A program made the translations under genes and the position numbers. From Candidatus Fermentibacteraceae bacterium (GTDB lineage: Bacteria; Fermentibacterota; Fermentibacteria; Fermentibacterales; JCC-6), in contig JAUVJW010000001.1 of assembly GCA_030596465.1 (NCBI GenBank), positions 1-61,879 on the forward strand: a DNA stretch of 61,879 bases. The letters are read 5' to 3'. The notes below the pieces were generated by a model, which was given only the letters and a program-made list of their open reading frames with translations, had not been told where the DNA came from and did not search any database. Shown here in pieces: positions 35,316 through 44,812 of this stretch. The first letter of the stretch is position 1. Each line of letters opens with the position of its first letter.

Positions 35316-36065
35316 ATGAAAGCAGTAATAATAGCGGCTGGTTGCGGTTCCCGTCTGCAATTGCAGCACGGGGGAATACCCAAGACTCTTCTGGGAATTG
35401 GAAACCGCAGGGTTATTGATATTATCCTTGACGGAGTAGTGAAGTCCGGTATAAGAGATGTGGTAGTTGTTACCGGTTACAAGGCGGTTACACTGGAAAA
35501 CTACTTGAAAACTAATGCGCCGGATACTCTTAATATTGAGATTTCCCGCAATTCATCCTGGGAGTTATCCAACGGTGTATCGGTACTCTGTGCGGAAAAG
35601 AACATTCACCCGGGTGATGATTTTATTCTTTTAATGAGCGATCACATCTTTGAGCCCGAAATGCTCAAACTTACCATTGAAACCGCAATTGAACCGAATC
35701 AGGCTTTACTGGCTCTGGACTTCAAACTTGACAGTATACCTGACCTGGATGACGGTATGAAAATAAAATGCGACAGAATTGAAAGCGGAGGATTTGAAAT
35801 AACCGGACTTGATAAAAGCTACAAAGACTATCAGGCAGTAGACTGCGGGATGTTTAAATTCAATTACTCATTTTTCTCTCTGTTGCGCAGTTGTATTGAG
35901 CAGGGTAAGGACTCTCTCTCAGATGCCTGTAATTCTCTGGCGGGGAATCAGAAGATGATTGGTGTAGATATTGGTGACAGAAGATGGATTGATCTGGATA
36001 CACCCGAGATGTTTTCATTCACTGAACTTATAAAAAGTATAACAGGACAGAGTAGTAAGCCTTGA
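35316..36065 (+). CDS. Nucleotidyltransferase, inositol-/choline-phosphate cytidylyltransferase-like
   Basis: The 249-residue protein has the nucleotidyltransferase opening VIIAAGCGSRLQ...PKTLLGIGNRRVID and the features ISRNSSWELSNGVSVL and FILLMSDHIFEPEML. These match the archaeal and bacterial inositol-1-phosphate cytidylyltransferase type rather than RmlA. A C-terminal IDLDTPEMF is typical of the end of this domain. It probably makes a CDP-activated alcohol for the same polymer as the TagD-like enzyme. The specific alcohol is not readable. Its stop overlaps the next TTG (TTGA). Confidence 0.75.
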   Translation: MKAVIIAAGCGSRLQLQHGGIPKTLLGIGNRRVIDIILDGVVKSGIRDVVVVTGYKAVTLENYLKTNAPDTLNIEISRNSSWELSNGVSVLCAEKNIHPGDDFILLMSDHIFEPEMLKLTIETAIEPNQALLALDFKLDSIPDLDDGMKIKCDRIESGGFEITGLDKSYKDYQAVDCGMFKFNYSFFSLLRSCIEQGKDSLSDACNSLAGNQKMIGVDIGDRRWIDLDTPEMFSFTELIKSITGQSSKP

Positions 36066-37126
36066 ATATCTACTACTTTGCGAACCAGATTTATCAGCTG
36101 TCGTATGCCTGGCCGCTTTATAACAGGATCGGTGGTTCTTTCCTTGTAAGAAAGTATAAGACTCTTCTGAAATTCAAAAGATATCTCAGGGGAAGTATTG
36201 TGTCTGGAGACGCCGCGTTTCTCGGAACTCCGAGGGTAATAAAGCGGGATCTTAAAGATATTTCCGACTTGAGAGGAATTATTCTTTCTCAGTCAAATTC
36301 CAGGATTCATAACGATCCGGTAAAATCAAGAAGCATTTTCATAGGTCACGGTACCGGTGATAAAAAGTATGGCGGGAAAGCCAATACACTCGATACTTAT
36401 CAATATTTGTTTGTCTCCGGCCCCAAGCACATGGAGAAACTCAAGGATGCCGGGCTTGATATCCCGGAGAAAAGCCTTGTGAAGGTCGGTAATCTTAGAT
36501 TTGATGAATACCTGAATGGAACCAATGACCGAAATGCCCTTATGGAAAAAATGGGTATTCCCCGGAAGAATCGGACGAGAAAAACAGTTCTGTATGCCCC
36601 AACATGGAAATGGGGAAACGGAACCATAAAAAAGTATGCTAAACTCTTCATCAAAGAGATTACCAGAGAGCATAATCTTATTATCAGACCCCATCATTTC
36701 GATGCTCATCGCCTTCCCCGGCTGAAGCTCTGGGCAGCGGTGAACGGGATAAAGAATGTATACTTTTCCAATCCCAACAGGATCACAACAAATGATACAA
36801 TACAGGATTTTCTTATTTCGGATATTCTTATAAGCGACACATCTTCAATATTGTACGAATATCTCGTAACAGGAAAACCCATAGTAGTGGCCAATACCGA
36901 TTTCAGTAACCTGCACAGCATGCCCGACGAAATGAATGTAATGACAGTCGCAGATTTCTTTGATGGTTCAAAAAGTATTCTGGATGTAGTAAACAGGAAT
37001 TTGCGAGAGGGAACAAACAATTCAAAATATACGGAGATGCTGCACAACTGTTTCTACTTCAATGACGGGAAATCTGTGCAACGAGCGGTAGGTTTTGTGA
37101 ACGAGCTTTCCAGGGAGTTCCAGTGA
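36062..37126 (+). CDS. CDP-glycerol glycerophosphotransferase family protein (2 of 4)
   Basis: The 354-residue TagB/TagF-like GT-B protein has IFIGHGTGDKKYGG as the acceptor-side His loop, VLYAPTWKWG, RPHHF and LISDTSSILYEYL. The start is TTG 36062 within the previous stop. It lacks any obvious membrane helix; members of this family bind the membrane peripherally. Divergence from copies 1, 3 and 4 suggests a different acceptor or donor. Confidence 0.85.
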   Translation: MNIYYFANQIYQLSYAWPLYNRIGGSFLVRKYKTLLKFKRYLRGSIVSGDAAFLGTPRVIKRDLKDISDLRGIILSQSNSRIHNDPVKSRSIFIGHGTGDKKYGGKANTLDTYQYLFVSGPKHMEKLKDAGLDIPEKSLVKVGNLRFDEYLNGTNDRNALMEKMGIPRKNRTRKTVLYAPTWKWGNGTIKKYAKLFIKEITREHNLIIRPHHFDAHRLPRLKLWAAVNGIKNVYFSNPNRITTNDTIQDFLISDILISDTSSILYEYLVTGKPIVVANTDFSNLHSMPDEMNVMTVADFFDGSKSILDVVNRNLREGTNNSKYTEMLHNCFYFNDGKSVQRAVGFVNELSREFQ

Positions 37127-38214
37127 AGAAGATTCTATTTGATTTGAAAAAGGAATACTATTTCAACTCTCTGCATCCTCTTTACATTGTTATGTCACAG
37201 GATTCTGACTACGAATTATGGATCAGGGTCGGTGAGGACCAACACCGTTTTCTGGGTATTTTTCTTGTCTCCAATAGATCAAGGGTGGAAGACGATCTCA
37301 GGGAGAGAGGCTTTCAGGTTACAGATAAAACCACTGGCTTCGACGCAGTTATCTGCGGAGACGCACTCAGGAATCCCGGGAAATATGGTGATATTCCCAA
37401 ATTTCATCTGGATCACGGCGTGGGCATAAAGACTTTGAGAATTCGAAACATCGTAAGGCAGAAGAGTACCAGATATCATGTTTTCCTTGAAGGTCGGTAC
37501 TGGTATGATTATGTGAAAAGCACCGGGTACGGGGAGTCCGCGGATTTCCATGTTACAGGGCTGCCCAAGCTTGATCCATTCTTCTGTCCGGATTATTACG
37601 ACAATACCCTCCTCAAGAAAAAACTGGGGCTGGATCCCGGGAAACAGACTGTTCTCTTCGCGCCTTCGTACAAGCCAAGCTGTATCGAACAGATCGGCGA
37701 CAGGATTACAGAACTTCTCCCGGAGTACAATCTCATTGTAAAACTGCATCCATATTCCTGGGGAGGTAAGTATGCCCCTCACTCCCAGCACAAAGTGTAT
37801 CAGCAACTCGCGGAGAAGCGCAGGGAGCTTTTCCTGGTGCCGGGTGAAGAGTTCGATATTTATCCCTATCTGTACCTGGCGGATACTTTAGTAAGTGATA
37901 CATCGAGTGTTATCAACGAGTTCCTCGCTCTGGATAAACACGGAATTATTTACGAGTTGTCATACTCAAATCTGAAACACTCTGATGGAATGCCTGTTCT
38001 TTCCATCGATCCTGTTGAATGGCTTGCTGGTGCGTTTCCGCATATATCAAGCCCTGATCAACTGAAAGAAGCTGTTGAACTGGCTCTTTCCCCGACAGAA
38101 GCGATGAAAACCAAACTGGCAGAGTACAAAAATTACTTTTTTACCGGACTGGACGGGAATGCCTCCCACAGGGTGAAAAAGTGCATTGATTCCATTTTGA
38201 AGATAAAGGGGTAA
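37123..38214 (+). CDS. CDP-glycerol glycerophosphotransferase family protein (3 of 4)
   Basis: The 363-residue protein shares the family plan: HLDHGVGIKTLR as the His loop, VLFAPSYKPS, KLHPYSW and LVSDTSSVINEFL. It starts at GTG 37123 with a GTGA overlap. Conservation of both catalytic regions suggests an active transferase. Confidence 0.85.
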   Translation: MKKILFDLKKEYYFNSLHPLYIVMSQDSDYELWIRVGEDQHRFLGIFLVSNRSRVEDDLRERGFQVTDKTTGFDAVICGDALRNPGKYGDIPKFHLDHGVGIKTLRIRNIVRQKSTRYHVFLEGRYWYDYVKSTGYGESADFHVTGLPKLDPFFCPDYYDNTLLKKKLGLDPGKQTVLFAPSYKPSCIEQIGDRITELLPEYNLIVKLHPYSWGGKYAPHSQHKVYQQLAEKRRELFLVPGEEFDIYPYLYLADTLVSDTSSVINEFLALDKHGIIYELSYSNLKHSDGMPVLSIDPVEWLAGAFPHISSPDQLKEAVELALSPTEAMKTKLAEYKNYFFTGLDGNASHRVKKCIDSILKIKG

Positions 38215-38222
38215 CATTTTAC

Positions 38223-39362
38223 ATGTCAGACGATTACAAGATAGCGTACTGGATTCGAACTGACATTCAGCATTTTGCCCATATTCGCCCAGTTTACGAT
38301 AGTCTCGGAGGACTGATTTTAACAAAGAACCCGGTAATTTTCAATTATCTTATGGAGAATTTTCCATCACTCAAAAACAATCTTCGCCTGGTAAAGAATT
38401 CCACAGAGGCAAAAAAAATCATGAACAGAATGGACGTCAAACTTGTGGTGTACACAGGGTTCCAGATGATCTTCTGGGGGTATTCCGTACAGGTATTTCA
38501 CGGGGCATCAGACAAGCACTACATTCTTCATCATCATCGAATTCTACTATACGACCTTCTCCTCCTGCCCGGGATGAAGCATATGGAGAAAATCAACAGT
38601 GTCTATAAACTGAAACACCCGGAGCGTTTCAAAATTGTGGGTTATCCCAAGTTTGACAAACTTGTTTCAAACACCCTTACCGGTAATTCCCTTTTCGGCA
38701 ATGGAAAACCCACAATTCTCTATGCTCCTACATGGATTTCAGAAGACTCCGGCACGAAATTAAAGTTTACAAAATACGGTGAAAGTTCATTGCCGTTGTG
38801 GGGAATCAGACTTATACGCGCAATTGCTCCTGAGTGGAATCTGATCATCAAGTACCACTCCCGGGTAAACAAGAATCGCAGAGGCATTTACAATGAGATT
38901 GACAAATTTATTGCGGAACAGGGCGTTGAAGACAGTGTGAAGGTTGTATGGGATTCCAGCATAGTAAAGTATATGCAACAGGCGGATCTTATGATCTCAG
39001 ACATCTCCGCTGTGTGCTATGAATGGTTTCACACCAATAGACCAATTGTGTTCGCCAACCCATCGCCGGATCATTACAAGCCATCTTCAGATAAACTGTC
39101 CAACACTTATGCCTGGCAGGCAGGTGATGTGATAAACAGGGAAGAGGATATTATACCGGTCATTAAACGAAACCTTGCTGGTGATAATTACAGGGATATC
39201 AGAAACAAACTTCTCAATCACGCATTCTACAAACCCGATGGTCATGCCACAGAGAGGCAGGTTTCTGAAATCGTGAAGCTATACGATGAAATCAAAAATC
39301 GAAGCAAATTCCGTATGATCATGCACAATATCTCAGTGTTTATCAGGGATGCCCTGAGTTAG
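38223..39362 (+). CDS. CDP-glycerol glycerophosphotransferase family protein (4 of 4)
   Basis: The 379-residue protein has QVFHGASDKHYI as the His loop, ILYAPTWISE, KYHSRVN and MISDISAVCYEW, in which the usual SDxSS reads SDISA. This is the most divergent of the four. AAGGGG lies upstream of the ATG. The last 30 bases overlap the 3' end of the acyltransferase gene on the other strand, so no intrinsic terminator separates them. Confidence 0.82.
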   Translation: MSDDYKIAYWIRTDIQHFAHIRPVYDSLGGLILTKNPVIFNYLMENFPSLKNNLRLVKNSTEAKKIMNRMDVKLVVYTGFQMIFWGYSVQVFHGASDKHYILHHHRILLYDLLLLPGMKHMEKINSVYKLKHPERFKIVGYPKFDKLVSNTLTGNSLFGNGKPTILYAPTWISEDSGTKLKFTKYGESSLPLWGIRLIRAIAPEWNLIIKYHSRVNKNRRGIYNEIDKFIAEQGVEDSVKVVWDSSIVKYMQQADLMISDISAVCYEWFHTNRPIVFANPSPDHYKPSSDKLSNTYAWQAGDVINREEDIIPVIKRNLAGDNYRDIRNKLLNHAFYKPDGHATERQVSEIVKLYDEIKNRSKFRMIMHNISVFIRDALS

Positions 39363-40235
39363 TTTTTGTCGCCATCTGTTGTGGAACCAGACCCATTGCT
39401 CCGGAGCATCATGTATCCATTGACTTATTCTCCCGTTAAGCAGTATCAGAATGTCGGATATTGAATCCTCTTTTGTAAAAAATACCGGCTCATCAATTAC
39501 AAGAAGGTAAGATGAATCCTTCTGTCTTGTGATATGCATTGTGATCACAGGAACTTTCAGTTTTCTTGAGAGAACAGCCGGTGCTACCGGTGTACGGGCA
39601 GGACGCCCCAGAAAACCGGCAAATTCACTCTGAATACCCCTTGTATCCTGGTCGATCAGCATTCCAAGAGTATTGTTTTTGCGCAGGAGGCGTACTATTG
39701 GAGCCGCGCCGGAGTTCCGGTCTATGGTTTTAACTCCGGGTTTGCGCCTCAGCTTATCAAGAATATCGGCAGCTCCCCTGGGTGAGAGGGATCTTCCCAC
39801 TACACCAATATCAAAACCAAGCAATTTCATAGCCCTTGGAAGAAGCTCCCACGGGCCGAAGTGAGCGGTAACGGCGATAACACCCTTTCCACTGGAGAGG
39901 GCCTTTTCCATATTGCCTGATCCCTTAACCTTGATAATCTTTCTGAAGGTTTTGTCACTGCGATATGACAGGTAGAAGAAATCAAAATATCCCGTGAGAA
40001 CGCTGGTGTATATCTCCGCTGCCGAAGCATGAATATTGCAATCTGCCATTACTCCCCGCCGGTGTTTTTTTATTATTCTGTTTGATGGTAGCGGAAGAAG
40101 AGAAAGAAGCCACCCCATAATACCTGCATTCAACCGGGAGACAGGCCTGGGTGTTAGAGCGGACAAAAGAATTACAAGCCCGACCGCAGGTACGGTTAAG
40201 GCATGACGAAAGGTTTTGAATGGTATTTTCTTCAT
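39333..40235 (-). CDS. Lipid A biosynthesis lauroyl/myristoyl acyltransferase family (LpxL/HtrB-like)
   Basis: The 300-residue protein has an N-terminal membrane anchor and the LPLAT catalytic motif H-x4-E in AHFGPWEL (inside VIAVTAHFGPWELLPRA), then GMLIDQDTRG and the C-terminal WVWFHNRWR typical of LpxL/LpxM enzymes. It would add a secondary acyl chain to lipid A, or a related acylation. I take ATG 40235 rather than GTG 40253, because the latter overlaps the -10 box of a good promoter. It fits the lpxB-waaA-lpxK genes further right. Confidence 0.82.
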   Translation of the reverse strand: MKKIPFKTFRHALTVPAVGLVILLSALTPRPVSRLNAGIMGWLLSLLPLPSNRIIKKHRRGVMADCNIHASAAEIYTSVLTGYFDFFYLSYRSDKTFRKIIKVKGSGNMEKALSSGKGVIAVTAHFGPWELLPRAMKLLGFDIGVVGRSLSPRGAADILDKLRRKPGVKTIDRNSGAAPIVRLLRKNNTLGMLIDQDTRGIQSEFAGFLGRPARTPVAPAVLSRKLKVPVITMHITRQKDSSYLLVIDEPVFFTKEDSISDILILLNGRISQWIHDAPEQWVWFHNRWRQKLTQGIPDKH

Positions 40236-40244
40236 GGTGACACG

Positions 40245-40274
40245 AGAATACACAGATTAAAACCGATATGTCAA
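40245..40274 (-). promoter_or_regulatory. Promoter of the LpxL-like gene, start point next to the ATG
   Basis: On the minus strand a perfect TTGACA (40274-40269) is followed after 18 bases by TATTCT (40250-40245). The expected start is near 40238, only two or three bases before the ATG at 40235, so the mRNA would be leaderless or nearly so. Confidence 0.6.
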
Positions 40275-40347
40275 GAAAGACCCGGTTTCCTATGACTCCG
40301 GGCGAACAGAGTATATTTCTCAATCAATCAATAGAAGGGAATAAGAA

Positions 40348-43002
40348 GTGGCGGAAAAACTCATTCTGGTAGATACACTGAGTCTTCTTTACAGAGGCCA
40401 TTACGCAATGATGAAGAGCCCTCTTAAAGGCGTGGACGGTACAGTTACCAGTGGTTTGACTTTTCTGCTGAAGGAGCTGCTCGCGCTAATTGACGCGAAT
40501 CCGGATTGTCTTGTTGCGGCAATAAGCGATGCTCCCGGCCCCACATTTCGAAAGGATCTGTTTCCTGAATACAAAGCAAACAGACCTCCAACTCCCGATG
40601 ACCTCAGGATCCAAACTCAAATTGCCCGGGAATTGGTACCCCTGCTGGGTATTCCTTTCGTGGAAAAAAAAGGATTGGAAGCAGATGATATCATCGCTGG
40701 ATTCGCTCTGGAATCTGCTCTTCCTGTTCTTGTTCTGTCTCCAGACAAAGACCTTCTTCAGTTGGTAAGCAGCAATGTATCTGTCCTTCGCCCGGGGAAA
40801 TACGGACGATCGTCAACATTGGTTAAGGATGGCGATGTAGAAGGCATTATGGGTGTACCCGCAAGGTATGTAGCAGATTTTCTTGCTCTTACAGGCGACT
40901 CGGCTGATAATATTCCCGGTGCCCGCGGAATCGGACCGAAGGGCGCGGTGAAACTTATTCAGCGGTTCGGGGGCATCAGTGACATATACAAACATCTTTC
41001 AGATGTTAAGCCCGATTCTATCAGGAAAAAACTTATTGATTCCCGGGAGATGGTTGAATTGAGCCTGCAGCTCACAAGACTGGATTTTACGCTCACGCCG
41101 GATCTCAAAAATATCGATTTAAATCTGAAAGAGCCTGATTCAGAAAAAGTGCTACCTGTTCTCAACCGACTGGCCCTTTCAAAAATTGCTGATCGACTGG
41201 GTCTTGAACTTACCGGTAAGGGTAGCCTGTATGCTTCACATGAACAGTTCTCATGCAAGGTAAATATTGTCGATACTCTTGATAACATCGAATTTCCCGG
41301 GAATGGTCCTATATGTATTGATACGGAAACAACTTCAGTTGATCCCCTGAAAGCAGAGCTTATTGGATTTTCTGTTACATCGATTCCGGTTGAAAGCTGG
41401 TATGTACCTTATGCATACTCAGACAATAAGGATCAGATACTGGATTCACTTGGAAAGCTTTTGAATCGCAGAGGGTATATTGCGCAGAATGCCAAATATG
41501 ACAGTCGAGTTCTTCATCAGTACGGGGTTAATCTTCCGCCGCCATCTGAAGATCCCTATCTTGCGGATTACATTCTCAGACCTGACGCGCGAAGTCATTC
41601 TCTAAAGAAAATTGTTCCCTTCTGGCTTGGTAAAAACATGAAGACATTTGATGAAGTTTCCAGCGGCACCAAATCACTGATTGGAATTCCCGTGGAAACC
41701 GTTGCCGAGTACTGTTGCTCCGATTCAGCGTCTACCATTGCGCTGGCCGGCATAATGGCTCCCGAATTTTCAAAAGATCCTGTTCTGGAAAAACTTTACA
41801 GGGAAGTAGAACTTCCGCTTTCTTCAGTTCTGGGTAATATGGAAAACCTGGGAATTGGTATTGATCGTGACGCATTACGCCGCGAGGGAGACCTGATAAG
41901 CAAAAAGATTTTTGACCTGATGATACTTGCATCCGAACAGACTGGAAGATCTGTTAATCTGGCCAGCCCGAGACAGGTCGCGTCAATTCTTTTTGATACT
42001 CTGAAACTGCATCCGGTTAGAAAAACTTCAAAAGGCGCCAGATCAACCGATATGACCGTTCTGACAAAACTCAGAAATGAACATCCATTTGTAGAAACCC
42101 TTATTGAATTCAGAGAGCTTTCAAAGCTGCTTAATACCTACGTCGCGAAACTGCCGGAGTATGTAAATCCGACTACAGGATTAATACACACGAATTTTAA
42201 TCAGGCAGTCACCGCCACAGGCAGACTGAGTTCAAGTAATCCGAACCTTCAGAACATCCCCATAAGAACAAGCAGGGGAAGGGAGATAAGGAAATGCTTT
42301 ATTCCCCCGGTAAAGGGGCATGTTTTTGTTACTGCCGATTACTCTCAGATAGAACTGAGAATTCTAGCGCATCTCGCTGGCGAGGGTGTTTTAAGAAGAG
42401 CGTACAGAGAAAATACTGATATCCATTCACGCACAGCAGACGCGGTTTTCGGAAATGCCGACCCTGAACACAGACGGAAGGCCAAGGAAGTTAACTTTTC
42501 CATTATATATGGTATCAGCGCATTCGGTCTTGCCGGGAGGCTTTCAATTTCCAGAGGAGAGGCTGCCGGAATTATTACTCGTTACTACGAAACATACCCT
42601 GAAGTACGGCGTTTTTATGAGAAAATGGTCAAGACAGCAGAAGAAACAGGTGAGGTCAGGACCATTCTTGGTAGAAAGCGTTTGTTTTCGGGAATGAAGG
42701 AAGCAAAGGGAAACAACCGCGGGCAGATGGAGAGAGCAGCGGTTAACACCGCGGTGCAGGGATCTGCTGCTGACATAATTAAGCTTGCGATGATTAAAGC
42801 AGAGAAGCGCCTTTCCAGGGAACTTCCTTCAGCCGGTCTGGTACTACAGGTACATGATGAGCTGGTTCTAACATGCGCTGAAGCGGAGAAGGATATTGCA
42901 GAGTTAATACTTAAAGAAGAAATGCAGGGAGCCTACCAGTTGGAGATTCCTCTTACTGTAGAAACCGGTTCCGGCTGTAACTGGCTTGACGCTGGCCACT
43001 AA
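40348..43002 (+). CDS. polA: DNA polymerase I
   Basis: The 884-residue protein has all three domains. The 5'-3' exonuclease has DTLSLLYRGHYAM, EADDIIAGFA and GDSADNIPGARGIGPKGA. The 3'-5' proofreading domain is intact, with CIDTETTSVDP, AQNAKYD and EYCCSDSAS carrying the DxE, Asp and Tyr-Asp motifs. The family A polymerase has TADYSQIELRILAHL, NFSIIYGISAFGLA and QVHDELVL. It starts at GTG 40348 after an AAGGGAA stretch. It repairs gaps and removes RNA primers. Confidence 0.97.
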   Translation: MAEKLILVDTLSLLYRGHYAMMKSPLKGVDGTVTSGLTFLLKELLALIDANPDCLVAAISDAPGPTFRKDLFPEYKANRPPTPDDLRIQTQIARELVPLLGIPFVEKKGLEADDIIAGFALESALPVLVLSPDKDLLQLVSSNVSVLRPGKYGRSSTLVKDGDVEGIMGVPARYVADFLALTGDSADNIPGARGIGPKGAVKLIQRFGGISDIYKHLSDVKPDSIRKKLIDSREMVELSLQLTRLDFTLTPDLKNIDLNLKEPDSEKVLPVLNRLALSKIADRLGLELTGKGSLYASHEQFSCKVNIVDTLDNIEFPGNGPICIDTETTSVDPLKAELIGFSVTSIPVESWYVPYAYSDNKDQILDSLGKLLNRRGYIAQNAKYDSRVLHQYGVNLPPPSEDPYLADYILRPDARSHSLKKIVPFWLGKNMKTFDEVSSGTKSLIGIPVETVAEYCCSDSASTIALAGIMAPEFSKDPVLEKLYREVELPLSSVLGNMENLGIGIDRDALRREGDLISKKIFDLMILASEQTGRSVNLASPRQVASILFDTLKLHPVRKTSKGARSTDMTVLTKLRNEHPFVETLIEFRELSKLLNTYVAKLPEYVNPTTGLIHTNFNQAVTATGRLSSSNPNLQNIPIRTSRGREIRKCFIPPVKGHVFVTADYSQIELRILAHLAGEGVLRRAYRENTDIHSRTADAVFGNADPEHRRKAKEVNFSIIYGISAFGLAGRLSISRGEAAGIITRYYETYPEVRRFYEKMVKTAEETGEVRTILGRKRLFSGMKEAKGNNRGQMERAAVNTAVQGSAADIIKLAMIKAEKRLSRELPSAGLVLQVHDELVLTCAEAEKDIAELILKEEMQGAYQLEIPLTVETGSGCNWLDAGH

Positions 43003-43014
43003 GGAAAGTCTTAA

Positions 43015-44343
43015 ATGAAAAAAATAATTCCAGTTGTAATCGGACTTATGATAATTATGACCAGTTCGTGCGGAAGAGAAGACAGGGTAAATGTTCTTCT
43101 TATACTCATAGACACGGTAAGAGCCGATCATCTGGGCTGTTATGGTTACGAGAGAAACACAACACCTCATATAGACAGTCTTGCGGCAGCGGGAACTCTG
43201 GCTGAATTATGCCAGGGACAGGCTTCGTGGACTCTTCCGGCAATGACCACAATCATGTCCGGGGTACCATCTGTGGTTCACGGTGCCGGAAAAAGCAGTA
43301 CCGGCTTTCATGGAATGTCTCCTGAAATACCATGGCTCCCGCTCGCATTTTACAGGGAAGGTTACAGAACAGCCGCTTTTTTTAATGTCATGTTCATGAA
43401 TGAAGATTTCGGATTTCACAGAGGCTTCCGGCATTTTGACTGCCAGGGCGTAGCCAGCGGAAACAGTCTTAGAAAAGCAGGACCAACTGTCGACGATTTT
43501 CTTGCATGGCTTGATTCCGGCAATGAGAGCGAACCATTTTTCGCGGCAGTGCATTTTTACGATCCGCATATTCCCTACAGGGCACCGGAACCATTCAGAA
43601 GCATGTATACTGATCCCGATTATTCGGGAGATTATGGAGATTCGTGGGGTGAGGGAGTTACCGAAATGATGAGAGTCAATTCAGGAGAGGTCATTCCGAC
43701 CCCTGCCGATATGGCGAATCTTGTTGCCCTCTACGATGGAGAACTGGCTTACACTGACTCAGAGATAGGCAGAATGCTCGCTGATTTGAGATCCAGAGGA
43801 CTTTCAGAAAACACACTTATCATTCTTGTGGGCGATCACGGAGAAGAATTCCTTGAACACGGTGGTATAGAACACGGGCGTACTCTTTATCAGGAAACCA
43901 CACATGTACCAATGATTCTCGCAGGCCCGGGTTTTAATGGGGGAAGAGTTATTTCACAGTCTGTGGCTCAGCTGGATATCGCAGGGACAATAGCAGCTTC
44001 AGCCGGGATAGAATTCACTACCCGTGAACCGGCGGTAAATCTTGCCGGAACCATTGATCCTTCCCGTGAAATTCCCGCAAGTGGTGTGCTGTGGCGGGAT
44101 CGGGGCGACCTTGTTTCAATTGTTTCCAACAACAACAAGCTTATCTGGTCTGTTGAAGATGATTCCCTTGAAGTATACAACCTCATTGCGGATCCCTCGG
44201 AGCAAAATGCGATTGAGGCTGTAACCGGGATGATAGAAGCAGCTGAATTCTACTGGGCTACGCCACCCATGGGTGAGGCGCCTCTTGTGGATTACAGTGA
44301 AACTGCCGCTAGAGAACTCAGAAATCTGGGTTACATCAGATAG
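43015..44343 (+). CDS. Sulfatase/alkaline-phosphatase superfamily lipoprotein with Thr in place of the formylglycine residue
   Basis: The 442-residue protein has a lipoprotein signal peptide ending in SSCG and a sulfatase fold: LLILIDTVRADHLGCYGY, AELAYTDSEIGRML, ILVGDHGEEFLEHGG and HVPMILAGPG. The position of the formylglycine motif C/S-x-P-x-R reads T-L-P-A-M within SWTLPAMTT, so there is no modifiable Cys or Ser with the +4 Arg. Thr nucleophiles occur in LtaS-like phosphoglycerol transferases and phosphopentomutase-like relatives. The gene is close to a CDP-glycerol cluster, so a phosphoglycerol transferase or phosphodiesterase role is as plausible as sulfatase. Its stop overlaps the convergent ferredoxin gene. 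Confidence 0.8.
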   Translation: MKKIIPVVIGLMIIMTSSCGREDRVNVLLILIDTVRADHLGCYGYERNTTPHIDSLAAAGTLAELCQGQASWTLPAMTTIMSGVPSVVHGAGKSSTGFHGMSPEIPWLPLAFYREGYRTAAFFNVMFMNEDFGFHRGFRHFDCQGVASGNSLRKAGPTVDDFLAWLDSGNESEPFFAAVHFYDPHIPYRAPEPFRSMYTDPDYSGDYGDSWGEGVTEMMRVNSGEVIPTPADMANLVALYDGELAYTDSEIGRMLADLRSRGLSENTLIILVGDHGEEFLEHGGIEHGRTLYQETTHVPMILAGPGFNGGRVISQSVAQLDIAGTIAASAGIEFTTREPAVNLAGTIDPSREIPASGVLWRDRGDLVSIVSNNNKLIWSVEDDSLEVYNLIADPSEQNAIEAVTGMIEAAEFYWATPPMGEAPLVDYSETAARELRNLGYIR

Positions 44344-44812
44344 TGGTCAGAACAGCGTTGTCATTGTCTGTAACCACCAGATACGCGCCCCCGGGTACTG
44401 TAGACAGATCAAGCAGAAGAATACCCTGCTCGTCTGCGTTTCCCCGCATAACCACTCTACCCGACTGATCCAGAACTTTTACCTCTGACATGGGGGTAAC
44501 ACCGTTTACAGTAACACTACCGCCGGCAATTGGATTTTGAGAAAAAGAGAGGTCATCAGTTGTTGTCTCATCTCCCGCAATACCCGTATACCATTCTTTG
44601 TAAATAGCATCTCTGGGGCAGAAATTTACACAGTTTCCGCAACCATCGCACAACTCAGGATCAATCCAGGCGTTTCCGGCAACCATGGTTATGGCTCCCT
44701 GCGGGCAGTGAGACAGGCAGTTTCCGCAACCGTTACACTTTGAATTATCCACTACGTATATCCACCTCAGGGGGGCAAACAGCAAAAAGGCAATTGCAAT
44801 AATTTTAAGCAT
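44336..44812 (-). CDS. Exported 2x[4Fe-4S] ferredoxin with T9SS-like C-terminal sorting tail
   Basis: The 158-residue protein begins with a hydrophobic segment (MLKIIAIAFLLFAPLRWIYV). Two complete CxxCxxCxxxCP clusters follow (CNGCGNCLSHCP and CDGCGNCVNFCP), the fold of a bacterial ferredoxin that carries two [4Fe-4S] clusters. After a short linker the last 70 residues read GGSVTVNGVT...VKVLDQSGRVV...LDLSTVPGGAYLVV, matching the pattern of FCB type IX secretion sorting domains. An electron carrier sent to or anchored at the surface is inference. AGGAG precedes the ATG, and the start overlaps the methyltransferase gene by eight bases. Confidence 0.8.
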   Translation of the reverse strand: MLKIIAIAFLLFAPLRWIYVVDNSKCNGCGNCLSHCPQGAITMVAGNAWIDPELCDGCGNCVNFCPRDAIYKEWYTGIAGDETTTDDLSFSQNPIAGGSVTVNGVTPMSEVKVLDQSGRVVMRGNADEQGILLLDLSTVPGGAYLVVTDNDNAVLTTI

